A DNA stretch of 64,000 bases from NCBI GenBank assembly GCA_024707325.1, contig JANPZY010000001.1:1302001-1366000 (forward strand), written 5' to 3'. The translations under genes were made by a program, and so were the position numbers. The stretch comes from Opitutus sp. Its GTDB lineage: Bacteria; Verrucomicrobiota; Verrucomicrobiia; Opitutales; Opitutaceae. The notes below the pieces were generated by a model. The model was not told the DNA's origin. It made no database searches and worked only from the letters and a program-made list of their open reading frames with translations. Every line of letters starts with the position of its first letter. Position 1 is the stretch's first letter. Positions 13,509 to 21,860 of this stretch are shown here, in pieces.

Positions 13509-14408
13509 GTGAATCTCGATCTTCTCCGCTCCTTCTTTCTCGTCGCCGAGTTGGGCAGCCTGAACAAAGCCGCGGAGCGGTTGCGCGTTTCGCAGTCGAC
13601 GCTCACACGCCAGATGCACGCGCTGGAGCACGAGATCGGCGGAGTGTTGTTCGAGCGCAGCTCGACCGGGGTGGCGCTGACGGCGACGGGCAACGCCTTG
13701 CTCGCCTCGGCGCAACCGGCGCTCGCGCAACTCGACGGCGCGCTCGGCGAAGCGCGACGACTCGCGCGCGGGCAAAGCGACCGGCTGCGCATCGGATACT
13801 TGTTGTCGGCTGTTTCCGAATACGTGAATCCCGCGCTCGCCGCGCTGCGCAAGGCGCATCCGGAGGTGAAAGTGAAGATGCTCGACCTCTCACCCGGCGA
13901 ACAGCTCGCGGCGTTGCGCAAAGGCGAGATCGATCTCGCGATCCTCGCGAGCGATGGCGCGGTGGTGAACTGCGAGTTTTACGCGCGACGCATCGCGACG
14001 GTGCCCGTGTTTGCGGCGCTCGCAGAGACGCATCCGCTCGCGATCCGGCCAACGCTCTCGATCGCGGATTTGAAACGAGAACTCTTCATCGGCGCAGCCG
14101 AGGCCGATGTGCCCGGACATAACCGCTGGATCATGCGCATCTGCCGTGAGGCCGGTTTTCGCCCGCGCTTCGTGGGCGACGCGGAGAGTCTCGGGCACGG
14201 TCTCTCGATGGTCGTCAGCGAAGAAGCCGTGGGACTCGTGCCGGAATACGCGGCGAAGACGCGCGCGCCCGGCGTGGTGTTTGTGCCGGTGCGAGATGCC
14301 GGCGTGCGCGCCGAGCTGCTCCTCGCGTGGCAACGGGGAAAACTCTCCGCGCCGCTGCGCACGATGATCGAGGCGATCGCCCATCGTCGTCCGCGTGAGA
14401 AGAAGTGA
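13509..14408 (+). CDS. LysR-type transcriptional regulator
   Basis: A 299-residue protein with a GTG start (NLDLLRSFFLVAELGSLNKA). The N-terminal winged helix-turn-helix includes AAERLRVSQSTLTRQMHALE, and a periplasmic-binding-protein-like effector domain follows (about 90-290; RLRIGYLLSAVSEYVNPALA). It is divergent from the small-membrane-protein/YceI/dioxygenase genes with only 86 bases between starts, the classic arrangement for a LysR protein that controls its neighbours and itself. The effector is unknown; an aromatic or quinone compound would fit the regulated genes. Repeat-rich DNA follows for almost 500 bases. Confidence 0.88.
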   Translation: MNLDLLRSFFLVAELGSLNKAAERLRVSQSTLTRQMHALEHEIGGVLFERSSTGVALTATGNALLASAQPALAQLDGALGEARRLARGQSDRLRIGYLLSAVSEYVNPALAALRKAHPEVKVKMLDLSPGEQLAALRKGEIDLAILASDGAVVNCEFYARRIATVPVFAALAETHPLAIRPTLSIADLKRELFIGAAEADVPGHNRWIMRICREAGFRPRFVGDAESLGHGLSMVVSEEAVGLVPEYAAKTRAPGVVFVPVRDAGVRAELLLAWQRGKLSAPLRTMIEAIAHRRPREKK

Positions 14409-14432
14409 AAGCGGAAGCGAGCGCCGTTTTTT

Positions 14433-14516
14433 GAATCGAAGCACGGAAGGAACGGGCGGAGGGAAACGCGGAAGGGCGTAAACACCCAAAAGGACTCTTC
14501 GCTTCGCTCAGAATGA
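14433..14516. repeat. GGAA-rich tract plus half of the 25-bp inverted-repeat element
   Basis: This part of the 495-base gap holds GCACGGAAGG and GGAAACGCGGAAGG motifs (14440-14476). They are followed by one arm of the element whose full inverted form lies at 55108-55197 (14492-14516; CTTCGCTTCGCTCAGAATGA). The same pair of motifs stands side by side at 54986-55197, so the two behave as a composite dispersed repeat. No gene is visible here. Confidence 0.75.
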
Positions 14517-14529
14517 CCGAGGTTCGACC

Positions 14530-14707
14530 GTGCGCGGACTAGGTTGCGACGAGGTGCGCACCGGGTCGCGCGACGGTGCGCACTCGGTTGAGACATGGTG
14601 CGGACCAGGTTGGGCGAAAGTGCGGATGCGGTCGGGCCGAGGTGCGCACGAGGTCGAGCCAAAGTCCGGACGTCGTCGCGATGTGGTGCGGTCTGGGTCG
14701 CGACTTG
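14530..14707 (+). repeat. 22-bp degenerate tandem repeat array 2 (8 units)
   Basis: Unit starts are 14530 (24 bases), 14554, 14576, 14598, 14620, 14642, 14664 and 14686; a decayed partial unit may continue to about 14723. The half-unit pattern is the same as in array 1 (GTGCGCAC or GTCCGGAC, then GTCGNGMC 11 bases on). It lies 122 bases after the LysR stop and upstream of the envelope-stress operon. The remaining DNA up to 14903 shows no feature I can support. Confidence 0.9.
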
Positions 14708-14903
14708 GCGCACTTTGCAATGGCATCGGCGCGGGCTCCGGCAGGTTGCAAGACGGGTGTAGTGCGATCGGCACTACGCGGAACGATGCGAGAAATTCTG
14801 TTCACTCAAGGGCAACGTCTTAGCGCGCGTCGCCCGAATTAATTCTGCGCGGGAATGAGCCATGCGAAAGGGAAAGGCCCCTTTTTCCAACCCAATCCCT
14901 GCC

Positions 14904-15472
14904 ATGGCCTCTCCCGAAACCACTCCCACTTCCTCTTCCACTGCCGAGTCGATCAAGGGCGCCGTGAGCGGCGCTGCGGCAAAAGTCTCCGAATCCGCCA
15001 AGGACGTCGCGTCGCGCGCGGCGGACAGCGCGAGCCGCATGGCTAGCGAGCGCAAAAGCGAAGCGGCCGATCGCGTGTCGTCACTCGGTTCCGCCATCCA
15101 CGATTCGGCGCGTTCGCTCGAAGAACAGGATCGAACATCGCCTGGCTCACGCATCAGGCGGCGGATCGCATCGAGCGCGTGGCGGACTACGTGCGCCAGC
15201 GCGATCTCGCGACGCTCAGCCACGACGTCGAAGATTGGGCGCGGCGGCATCCGGTCGCGTTCTTCGGCGGCATGGCCGTGCTCGGCGTCGTGATCGGTGC
15301 GGCGGTGAAAACCGCGCGTCACTCGGTGAGCGCGGCGAGCGGCGAAAGTCGTTCCTCGGAATTCGAGCCGCGTGCGAGCTACGGCAACGACGAACTCGCG
15401 CAGCAACCTTACTCCTACTCCGAAGCGGGCGGCAGCTCGACCGTCGCCCCGACCGGAGCGGCGGGAATCTAA
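14904..15472 (+). CDS. Helical membrane-anchored stress protein (DUF883/ElaB-like), apparent frameshift
   Basis: Two frames join into one protein. MASPETTPTSSSTAESIKG and a long Ala/Ser/Lys amphipathic helix up to SLEEQD are in the first frame. NIAWLTHQAADRIERVADYV, WARRHPVAFFGGMAVLGVVI and the tail are in the other. One base appears to be missing near 15133 (GATCGAAC where GATCCGAAC would restore LEEQDPNIAW). The C-terminal helix (about 125-145) is the membrane anchor. Such proteins precede YqjE-like and DUF3618 proteins in many bacteria and are associated with stationary-phase or nutrient stress (family knowledge). First gene of a four-gene operon. Confidence 0.72.
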
Positions 15473-15496
15473 AACTCTCCGAACGTCTTCCGCGAG

Positions 15497-15928
15497 ATGA
15501 ACACCGATTTCACCGCCAATAGCTCGATTGCCGCGCTCCTTAAGGACCTGCGCGACGAAGCGACCACGCTGCTACGGCAGCAGGTCGCGCTCGCCAAAAC
15601 CGAGATGAAGGAAAACGTGACCCGCGTGACCGGCCACACCGTGAAGATCGTCACGGGCGGACTGGTCGCGTTTACCGGCGCGATCGTGCTGTTGATCGGC
15701 CTCGGTCAGCTCGCCGGCATCGCGTTTGTCGCGGCCGGCCTGAGCGAAACCACCGCCCGCTGGGTTGGTCCGTCCTTGCTGGGCCTGATCGTGGCGATCG
15801 TCGGCTGGGTGATGCTCTCGAAAGCAAAGTCCGCGCTGACCCGCGAAGAGATCGCCCCTCGCGACACGATCGAGGCGCTCCGCGAAGACAAAACCTGGGC
15901 TCAATCCAAAATCAGTAATCCCCAATGA
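15497..15928 (+). CDS. YqjE/holin-fold superfamily membrane protein (PF07332-like)
   Basis: A 143-residue protein. The N-terminal helix (SIAALLKDLRDEATTLLRQQ, VALAKTEMKENV) precedes two membrane helices (about 53-75, GGLVAFTGAIVLLIGLGQLA; about 92-112, VGPSLLGLIVAIVGWVML), with a charged C-terminal tail. This is the pattern of the phage-holin-like YqjE family, whose chromosomal members are envelope-stress proteins rather than lysis holins. Its stop overlaps the next ATG by ATGA, so translation is coupled. Confidence 0.82.
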   Translation: MNTDFTANSSIAALLKDLRDEATTLLRQQVALAKTEMKENVTRVTGHTVKIVTGGLVAFTGAIVLLIGLGQLAGIAFVAAGLSETTARWVGPSLLGLIVAIVGWVMLSKAKSALTREEIAPRDTIEALREDKTWAQSKISNPQ

Positions 15929-16906
15929 AACCCGAACTTGATCAACCGACCGAGACGCTCCGCTCCGACATCGATACCACGCGCGAGCGCATGGACGAAA
16001 CCATCGACCGCCTCGGCGACCGCCTGCAGGGACGCCATCTCGTGGACGAAGTCATCGGCTTTTTTCCGCAGCAGCAGTGAACCCGGCAACCGGGGTGCGG
16101 AATTGCGCGACAAAGTGACGACGACGGCGCGCAACGCCGCATCGTCGGTCGCGGACACCGTGAAGGCTCACCCGATCCCGCTGCTGTTGGTGGGCGCAGG
16201 CGTGGCGTGGCTCATTTATGAAAACCGCAAATCTTCACGCTCACGCTCCTACGACTCTTACGACGAAGAGTATTCCGCGTATGACGAGGATCTCTCCGGT
16301 CGCGTCCACATCGGCGTCCCCACGTCGTCGAGCGAAAGCGAAGTTGAATACAGCGGCGGCGGCTATGGAGCATCCGTCGCTGGTGCCGAAGGTGGCACTT
16401 CGGACGAAGCGCGCAGCCGCGTCCAGCAGCTCAAAGAAATGAGCGCGCAGCGTCTCGACTCCGTGCGTGAACGGCTCGGCAGCGTGACCGGTCGGGTCCG
16501 CGAGCGCGGCAGCGAAGTCTACGATCGCGCGCGCAGCACGGTGACCACGACCGTCGACCAACACCCGATTGCGGTGGGCCTCGGCTGTCTGGCCGCCGGC
16601 CTGCTCATCGGTCTGGCGGTTTCCGCGCCCGAAGCAGTGACGCGCCGCATCGCGCCTACCGTCGACCGGCTGCGCGATCGCGCGCTCCAAGCGAAGAACG
16701 AGCTGATGCAAAAAGGAAAGCGTGTCGCCGAAGCGGCGTCGCACGCCGCGCGCGAGGAAGCGCGCAAGCAGGGCCTCACGCCCGAGCAGCTCAAAGCGGA
16801 GGCATCCGCGGTCGCCGGGCGGGCACGCGATGCGGCGACGGAAACCGCGCGGCAGGAAGGCTTGCCGGGCTCCCCAAACCCTTCGTCACCGACCCCAAGC
16901 GTGTGA
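15925..16906 (+). CDS. DUF3618 domain membrane protein, apparent frameshift
   Basis: The ATG at 15925 overlaps the upstream stop and gives LRSDIDTTRERMDETIDRLG, the diagnostic DUF3618 opening. That frame ends at 16078-16080 unless one T is dropped from the T6 run at 16060-16065. Dropping it joins into FFRSSSEPGNRGAELRDK and the rest of the protein. Later parts include a membrane helix (HPIPLLLVGAGVAWLIYEN), an acidic Ser/Tyr linker, and a second hydrophobic segment (HPIAVGLGCLAAGLLIGLAV). These are followed by a long Ala-rich helix with Glu and Lys. It probably acts with the two upstream genes in envelope stress. The shift is probably a sequence error. Confidence 0.72.
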
Positions 16907-18009
16907 CGGCGATAACCGGTGCGCCGCTGCCCCAAGCTCGGCGCACCGAAAGTCCGCTCAACTCAAGCGGCGCATCGCGGGACATCGCGATGGCCCAGTG
17001 CGAGGCCATGCCTCAAGTCGACGTGAAGAATAGCGACGCTCGAGCGCACGCCAAAGGCAGTGCGACGGGCGATCGTGGACGCCAGGCGGACTCGCCGACG
17101 GACGTTCCACCCAGCGGCTGGAAGGATATCCTGCTGCGGACGAAGGACGAGATCGCTAAAGACAATCTCTCCATCGTCGCTGCCGGCGTGGCGTTTTACG
17201 GATTCGTCGCGTTCGTGCCGGCGCTCGGTGCGACGATTTCCGTGTATGCGCTGGTGAACGATCCGGCATCGGTGCAGCAACATCTCGACGTGCTCGCGCG
17301 TGTGATTCCCGGCGAAGCGATGCCGCTGATCGAGGAACAGGTGCAGCGATTGTCGTCAGCGGAGAGCGCGGCGGGTTGGGGCGCGATCGTGAGTTTTGCG
17401 GTCGCGCTTTTCGGCAGCTCGGCCGCCGTGAAGGCGCTTATCCAAGGCCTCAATGTCGCCTACGATGAGGAGGAGAAGCGGGGTTTCATTAAGCTCCAGC
17501 TCATCGGTGTGGCGCTCGCGTTGTGCGCCGTGGTCGGAGCGGTCGTTGCGCTCGGTTTGCTCGCCGTCGCGCCCTCCCTCGTGGAATGGATGCACTTTTC
17601 CGCCGGAGCGCAGACGCTGGTGACGTGGCTCCGATGGCCGTTGCTCGCCGGCGCGTTCGCGACGGCGCTCGCGGTGCTGTATCGTTTTGGTCCGAGCCGG
17701 GACGAGCCGCAGTGGAAGTGGTTGAGCTGGGGCGCGGCAACCGCGACGGGATTGTGGATCGCGGGCTCGGCCGTGTTCTCGCTCTACGTTTCGACGCTCG
17801 GCAACTACGAGAAAACCTACGGATCGCTCGGCGCGTTGGTGGTGTTTCTCTTCTGGCTCTTCCTCTCGGCGTTCACGGTATTGGTCGGCGCGGAGCTGAA
17901 CTCGGAGATGGAGCGCCAGACGAAAAAGGACACGACGAAAGGGCCCGAGAAACCGATGGGGCGCCGCGGAGCGTTTTCGGCCGACACCGTCGGCGAAGCG
18001 AAAGACTGA
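16903..18009 (+). CDS. YihY/UPF0761 family inner-membrane protein
   Basis: A 368-residue protein with the family's six membrane helices. The diagnostic amphipathic start is GWKDILLRTKDEIAKDNLSI followed by AAGVAFYGFVAFVPALGATI. Later signatures are GSSAAVKALIQGLNVAYDEE and YGSLGALVVFLFWLFLSAFT near the C-terminus. Proteins of this family were once called ribonuclease BN but are membrane proteins of unknown function. The GTG at 16903 overlaps the previous stop; the first 90 or so residues are low-complexity, so ATG 16990 is an alternative start. Last gene of the stress operon. Confidence 0.85.
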   Translation: MTAITGAPLPQARRTESPLNSSGASRDIAMAQCEAMPQVDVKNSDARAHAKGSATGDRGRQADSPTDVPPSGWKDILLRTKDEIAKDNLSIVAAGVAFYGFVAFVPALGATISVYALVNDPASVQQHLDVLARVIPGEAMPLIEEQVQRLSSAESAAGWGAIVSFAVALFGSSAAVKALIQGLNVAYDEEEKRGFIKLQLIGVALALCAVVGAVVALGLLAVAPSLVEWMHFSAGAQTLVTWLRWPLLAGAFATALAVLYRFGPSRDEPQWKWLSWGAATATGLWIAGSAVFSLYVSTLGNYEKTYGSLGALVVFLFWLFLSAFTVLVGAELNSEMERQTKKDTTKGPEKPMGRRGAFSADTVGEAKD

Positions 18010-18022
18010 GGGGCTCCTCGCC

Positions 18023-18805
18023 TCAGTAGCCGGGCGCAGAAGCAGATGGGGCGCTGGTCCCGGGTTCGGCGGCGATCTTCGCGGCACCGGGAGCGCCGCG
18101 GCGAAGGGCCTCCTGCAGGATCGCCTCGGTCGCGGTCGCGCCAATGCGGGTGACGCCGAGACTCCGGACTTTCAAGAGATCGTCGAGCGTGCGCACGCCG
18201 CCGGCGGCTTTGATCTGCACGGTATCCGGACAATGGAGACGCATGAGGCGCAGCACTTCCTCGGTGGCGCCGCGATAGTTGTAGTCGCCGCTCGGCTGTT
18301 TGACGAAGCCGTAGCCCGTGGAGGTTTTGACGAACGCGACACCGATCTCGGAGCAAATCCGGCAGAGCGAAAGGATGTGCGGCTCCGCGAGGTAGTCGGT
18401 TTCGAAGATGACTTTGAGAATTGCGCCGCGGGAGATGCAAGCGGAGTTCACGGCGGCGATGTCGGCCGCAACGTAGTCGAGATTGCCGCCGAGCACACGG
18501 CCGGCGTTGACCACCATGTCGATTTCGGCGGCGCCTTCGGCGATGGCGCGCTCGGTTTCGGCGACTTTGATTTCAGTGTGATGATTGCCGTGCGGAAATC
18601 CGATCACGGAGCAGACGAGCACCGACGAGTTCTTCACCAATGCCGCGGCCTGCGGCACGTGATAAGGTTTCACGCAAACGGTCGCGACCTGGTGGCGAAC
18701 GGCGAGCGCGCATCCGGACTCAAGCTGCGCATCGGTGAGCGTGGGATGCAGCAGCGAGTGATCGATCATCTTCGCGATTTCCGCGATGGAAGGCAGCGAG
18801 TTCAT
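18023..18805 (-). CDS. deoC: Deoxyribose-phosphate aldolase
   Basis: A 260-residue class I aldolase that cleaves 2-deoxyribose 5-phosphate to glyceraldehyde 3-phosphate and acetaldehyde in deoxynucleoside breakdown. Visible motifs are IAKMIDHSLLHPTLTDAQL, VCSVIGFPHG and EIDMVVNAGRVLGGN. The Schiff-base Lys is in VAFVKTSTGYG and the second Lys in VQIKAAGGVRT. The start at 18805 (MNSLPSIAEI) was chosen over an upstream in-frame start because family similarity begins there. It stands alone, convergent with YihY; a short extra C-terminal tail (PGTSAPSASAPGY) is not family-typical. Confidence 0.92.
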   Translation of the reverse strand: MNSLPSIAEIAKMIDHSLLHPTLTDAQLESGCALAVRHQVATVCVKPYHVPQAAALVKNSSVLVCSVIGFPHGNHHTEIKVAETERAIAEGAAEIDMVVNAGRVLGGNLDYVAADIAAVNSACISRGAILKVIFETDYLAEPHILSLCRICSEIGVAFVKTSTGYGFVKQPSGDYNYRGATEEVLRLMRLHCPDTVQIKAAGGVRTLDDLLKVRSLGVTRIGATATEAILQEALRRGAPGAAKIAAEPGTSAPSASAPGY

Positions 18806-18885
18806 GGGGAAAGCGGCCCGAGCGTAGTTGCGCCCGGCGGTGGCCGCAAGCAAGCGGCCCGCGAAACGCCTGGCGTTGGGGAATC

Positions 18886-20058
18886 TCAGGCTGACGCCGC
18901 CGCCGCTTTCTGTTCGAGCAGTCGCGTGAGCCGCGCTTCGACATGCAGCGCAGTTTTGCTCCAGTCGCGGACCTCCGCGATGCTACGGCGGCGACGTTCT
19001 GCGGCATCCGTGCGATGATCGGCGTGGCCCGCGCGGCGCACGGCTTCGATAAATTCATCGGCCGTGGCGGCGACATGCACGGCTCCTTGCGGCAGCGTTT
19101 CAAGCGAGCCGATCGGCGTGGTGACCACTTCGAGTCCGGCCGCGAGATACTGGTAGAGTTTCAGCGGATCGATGGCCTGGAGCAGTGGGCCGTTGCCGCT
19201 GAAGGGGATCAGTCCGACGGAGTAGTTGATCAGCGTGGTCGCGACGCGTTCGAACGGGAGAGCGCCGCACCAACGGATGTTTTTCGGATGCGCTCGACGC
19301 CGCCACGTGCTGCCGCCGGGGCCGTAGAGATCGATCTGCCAGTCGGGAAGATTCTGCGCGGTGTGGAAGAGCAGCTCGCCGTCGAACCACTCGTTGAACG
19401 TGCCGAGATAGACCGCGTGTTTTTCCTGACGCTGCACGGTCTTGTCGGTGAGACCGTAGTCGCGGAGGCGCACGCCGTTGGGGATCACTTCGCACGGCGT
19501 GGCGGGATTGAGTTGGGCCGCCCAGCGTTGGAGCGCGGGCGAAACGGCCCAGATCTCGTCGAAATCGCCGCGGCGAATCTCGTCTTTGAGCTGCTCCACG
19601 ACGAACGGGTGCACGTAGTGCGTGAAACCGTCAGGATTGTCGTTGAGGCGGAGAATCGACGTGCGCGCGCGGAAATGCCGGCGGAAGAGATGCGTCATCG
19701 CCGTATCGCAGATCACGGCGTCGTAGGTTTTCTTCCGAATCCACGACGGCGCGAGCGACGAGAAGAGCCGCAGCTGCGCGCGATGTTTCCAGTAGCGACC
19801 ATCGCGCGAGAACGGCGCGCGGAGGCAGAACTCGCGTAGACGCGGGAGCACGGCGACTCCGCGATCCTGACCGCGCGGCCGCCATGCACGGAGAAAGCGC
19901 GCGCGCTTGGTCGGTGAAAAAATCCCGAGCGGATCGACCGGACAGGAGAAGTAATCGATCTGGTGGCGATCCTCCGCCAGCTCGGCCGCGATCATCTGCA
20001 ATCCCAAACGCGGGGAGATGCCGAGGAAGGAGGCGTTGCTGAGGACGGCGAGTTGCAC
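18886..20058 (-). CDS. GT-B glycosyltransferase (family 4-like)
   Basis: A 390-residue protein with a GTG start (QLAVLSNASFLGISPRLGLQ) 8 bases after the upstream glycosyltransferase. GT-B signatures include CEVIPNGVRLRDYG, HAVYLGTFNEWFDGELL, a glycine-rich IDLYGPGGSTW and the nucleotide-binding end QAIDPLKLYQYLAAGLEVVT, as in teichuronic-acid TuaH-type enzymes. It probably adds a sugar to the exported glycan in the cytoplasm. Last of three linked glycosyltransferase genes on the minus strand. Confidence 0.82.
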   Translation of the reverse strand: MQLAVLSNASFLGISPRLGLQMIAAELAEDRHQIDYFSCPVDPLGIFSPTKRARFLRAWRPRGQDRGVAVLPRLREFCLRAPFSRDGRYWKHRAQLRLFSSLAPSWIRKKTYDAVICDTAMTHLFRRHFRARTSILRLNDNPDGFTHYVHPFVVEQLKDEIRRGDFDEIWAVSPALQRWAAQLNPATPCEVIPNGVRLRDYGLTDKTVQRQEKHAVYLGTFNEWFDGELLFHTAQNLPDWQIDLYGPGGSTWRRRAHPKNIRWCGALPFERVATTLINYSVGLIPFSGNGPLLQAIDPLKLYQYLAAGLEVVTTPIGSLETLPQGAVHVAATADEFIEAVRRAGHADHRTDAAERRRRSIAEVRDWSKTALHVEARLTRLLEQKAAAASA

Positions 20059-20066
20059 GGTGAACG

Positions 20067-21842
20067 TTATCGCACCAAAACGGTGGCGAGTTGCCGCAAG
20101 GCAACCTCCAAGCTGACGGGCGTCGTTTCGCGGTCGAAGAGTTGAACGGGCGAGGTGGACTCGCCGACCGCGACGAGTTCGGCGGCGACGATGCTGGGCA
20201 GGGAGTCGGGAGGGTAGCGGAGCAATACGGGGTCGAGCACGACCGTCACCTCGGTTTCGACATGGTCTCCCGGCGTGAGCAGTTGGAACGCGTTTAGCGA
20301 CAGCGCAGCGTAGAACGCGTCGCCCAGCGGCTGATGAGGATCGGCGGGGTATTTGCGCCAATGATACACCGCGATGCGTTCGCGCAGGACGGCGAAACGC
20401 TCCAGCAGGACGGTCCAATCCGCGCTGGCATTTTGCGCGGTGAAGTCGGCGATCACGACGAGTGAAAATCTCACCGGAGGGGCATCCGTGCCGGGGAGAT
20501 TGGCACGCGGAGCGGGAAACGGGCGAGGGCGGTGGGCGTCGTTGGCGTCGGGCAGGGAAAGTGTGCCTCGGCGTTGGCGGTGCCAGTGCCGGTAGCTGTC
20601 GACGTAGTGCCAGCGAAGTCCAAATGCCGCGGTGCGCACGTGCGTCGCGGCGGACCGGGTAAGCGAATCGGGGCGCACGCGCGCGAACGAGAGCAGGCCG
20701 GGCTCAACGACGATCGCACCGCGGCCGAAGCGCACGACAAGACGCTCGCGAAACTCGGTGTCGGCGCTGACGCGAACCGTGTCCCAACCTCCCACTGTCG
20801 CGAACACCTCGCGGCGAACGAGCAGCGAGGAATCGTTGAGATCGAGCAGCGTGTTTTTGCGCGGGCGCCATGCACCGATGATTTCGAGATCGTCGGTGAC
20901 TCGCACCCAAGAGGAAATGCAGGCAACGGCCCGGGGATGTGCGCGCAGGCGGGCGAGTTGACGCGCGATTTTCTCCGGATGAGACCAGTCGTCGGCGTCG
21001 TGTGTGGTGACGAATTCGCCGGTGGCGGCGGCGAGTGCGCGATTGCGGGTCGCGTAGGCGCCGGTGTTGCCGGAGTGCGGAAGCACACGGATGCGGCGGT
21101 CGCGAGCGGCGAACTCCCGCGCGATGTCCAGCGACGCGTCGGAACTTCCGTCATCGGCGACGATGATTTCGAGCGCCGCGTGCGTTTGCGCGAGCAGGCT
21201 CCGGAGAGCAGTGGGAAGTGTCTTTGCGGCATTAAAGACCGGCACGAGCACCGAGACGGTGGCGTTTGCGGTCAAAGCTGGAGACGGCTTCGCAGTGGAT
21301 GCGAGATTGTCGAGATGGAGCGGCTGTCGCGCGTCGCTCAAGCGGAGCTCCGCCAGTTGGTGCAGCGCGAACACGCGATTGAGAGCGGCGAGCTGATCAG
21401 CCGTCGACGTTTCGGCCGACTGCGCCGCGAGCGAGGTGATGCGCAACGCACTGAAGCGAAGGAGCAGGAGATCGAGGTCGGCCTTGCGCGTGAAGAGTGC
21501 ATTTTCGATCCGCTCAAGGGCCTCCGCGGAAGCGCGGGTGCGCAGGAGGCACTGCGCGCGCAGGAGGAGAAAGCGACGCTCGTCCGCGTGTCCAAGCGCG
21601 GTGACTTGGTCGAGATAACTCAACGCGTCCGCGTAGCGTTCGTGGCAGTAGCTCCACGAAGCGAGATTCCAGAGCGCATCGAGTCGCGCACCCGTGAACG
21701 CGTGCGGGTCGCGGGCCTCTGCTTCCAGCTGCGCGATCTCAGGGCGGGAGAATCCGCCCCAGAGGCGCCGCTGACTGCGTTGAGATTCACCTCGAAGCCA
21801 GCGCAGCCAGGAAGCGCAGTGATGAAGCACATGGTGAATCAT
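20067..21842 (-). CDS. GT2 glycosyltransferase with N-terminal TPR-like region
   Basis: A 591-residue protein. Residues about 45-170 form helical pairs with TPR-like spacing (WNLASWSYCHERYADALSYL, RFLLLRAQCLLRTRASAEAL). The GT-A domain starts at about residue 195 (VSVLVPVFNAAKTLPTALRS), with ADDGSSDASLD, the DXD-type metal site HDADDWSHPEKI and GGWDTVRVSADTEF. The C-terminal 150 residues are not assigned. It is 18 bases after the large dual glycosyltransferase gene and 8 before the GT-B gene, so the three are probably one operon assembling the same glycan. Confidence 0.82.
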   Translation of the reverse strand: MIHHVLHHCASWLRWLRGESQRSQRRLWGGFSRPEIAQLEAEARDPHAFTGARLDALWNLASWSYCHERYADALSYLDQVTALGHADERRFLLLRAQCLLRTRASAEALERIENALFTRKADLDLLLLRFSALRITSLAAQSAETSTADQLAALNRVFALHQLAELRLSDARQPLHLDNLASTAKPSPALTANATVSVLVPVFNAAKTLPTALRSLLAQTHAALEIIVADDGSSDASLDIAREFAARDRRIRVLPHSGNTGAYATRNRALAAATGEFVTTHDADDWSHPEKIARQLARLRAHPRAVACISSWVRVTDDLEIIGAWRPRKNTLLDLNDSSLLVRREVFATVGGWDTVRVSADTEFRERLVVRFGRGAIVVEPGLLSFARVRPDSLTRSAATHVRTAAFGLRWHYVDSYRHWHRQRRGTLSLPDANDAHRPRPFPAPRANLPGTDAPPVRFSLVVIADFTAQNASADWTVLLERFAVLRERIAVYHWRKYPADPHQPLGDAFYAALSLNAFQLLTPGDHVETEVTVVLDPVLLRYPPDSLPSIVAAELVAVGESTSPVQLFDRETTPVSLEVALRQLATVLVR

Positions 21843-21860
21843 TTCGTGCGAGGGCTCGCT

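Noticed and set aside
14530..14842. Small plus-strand frames between the LysR gene and the stress operon
   Set aside because: They consist of array 2 repeats and have no coding signature.
15497..15928. Prophage holin
   Set aside because: The protein has a holin-like fold but stands in a stress operon with DUF3618 and YihY proteins; no other phage gene is present.
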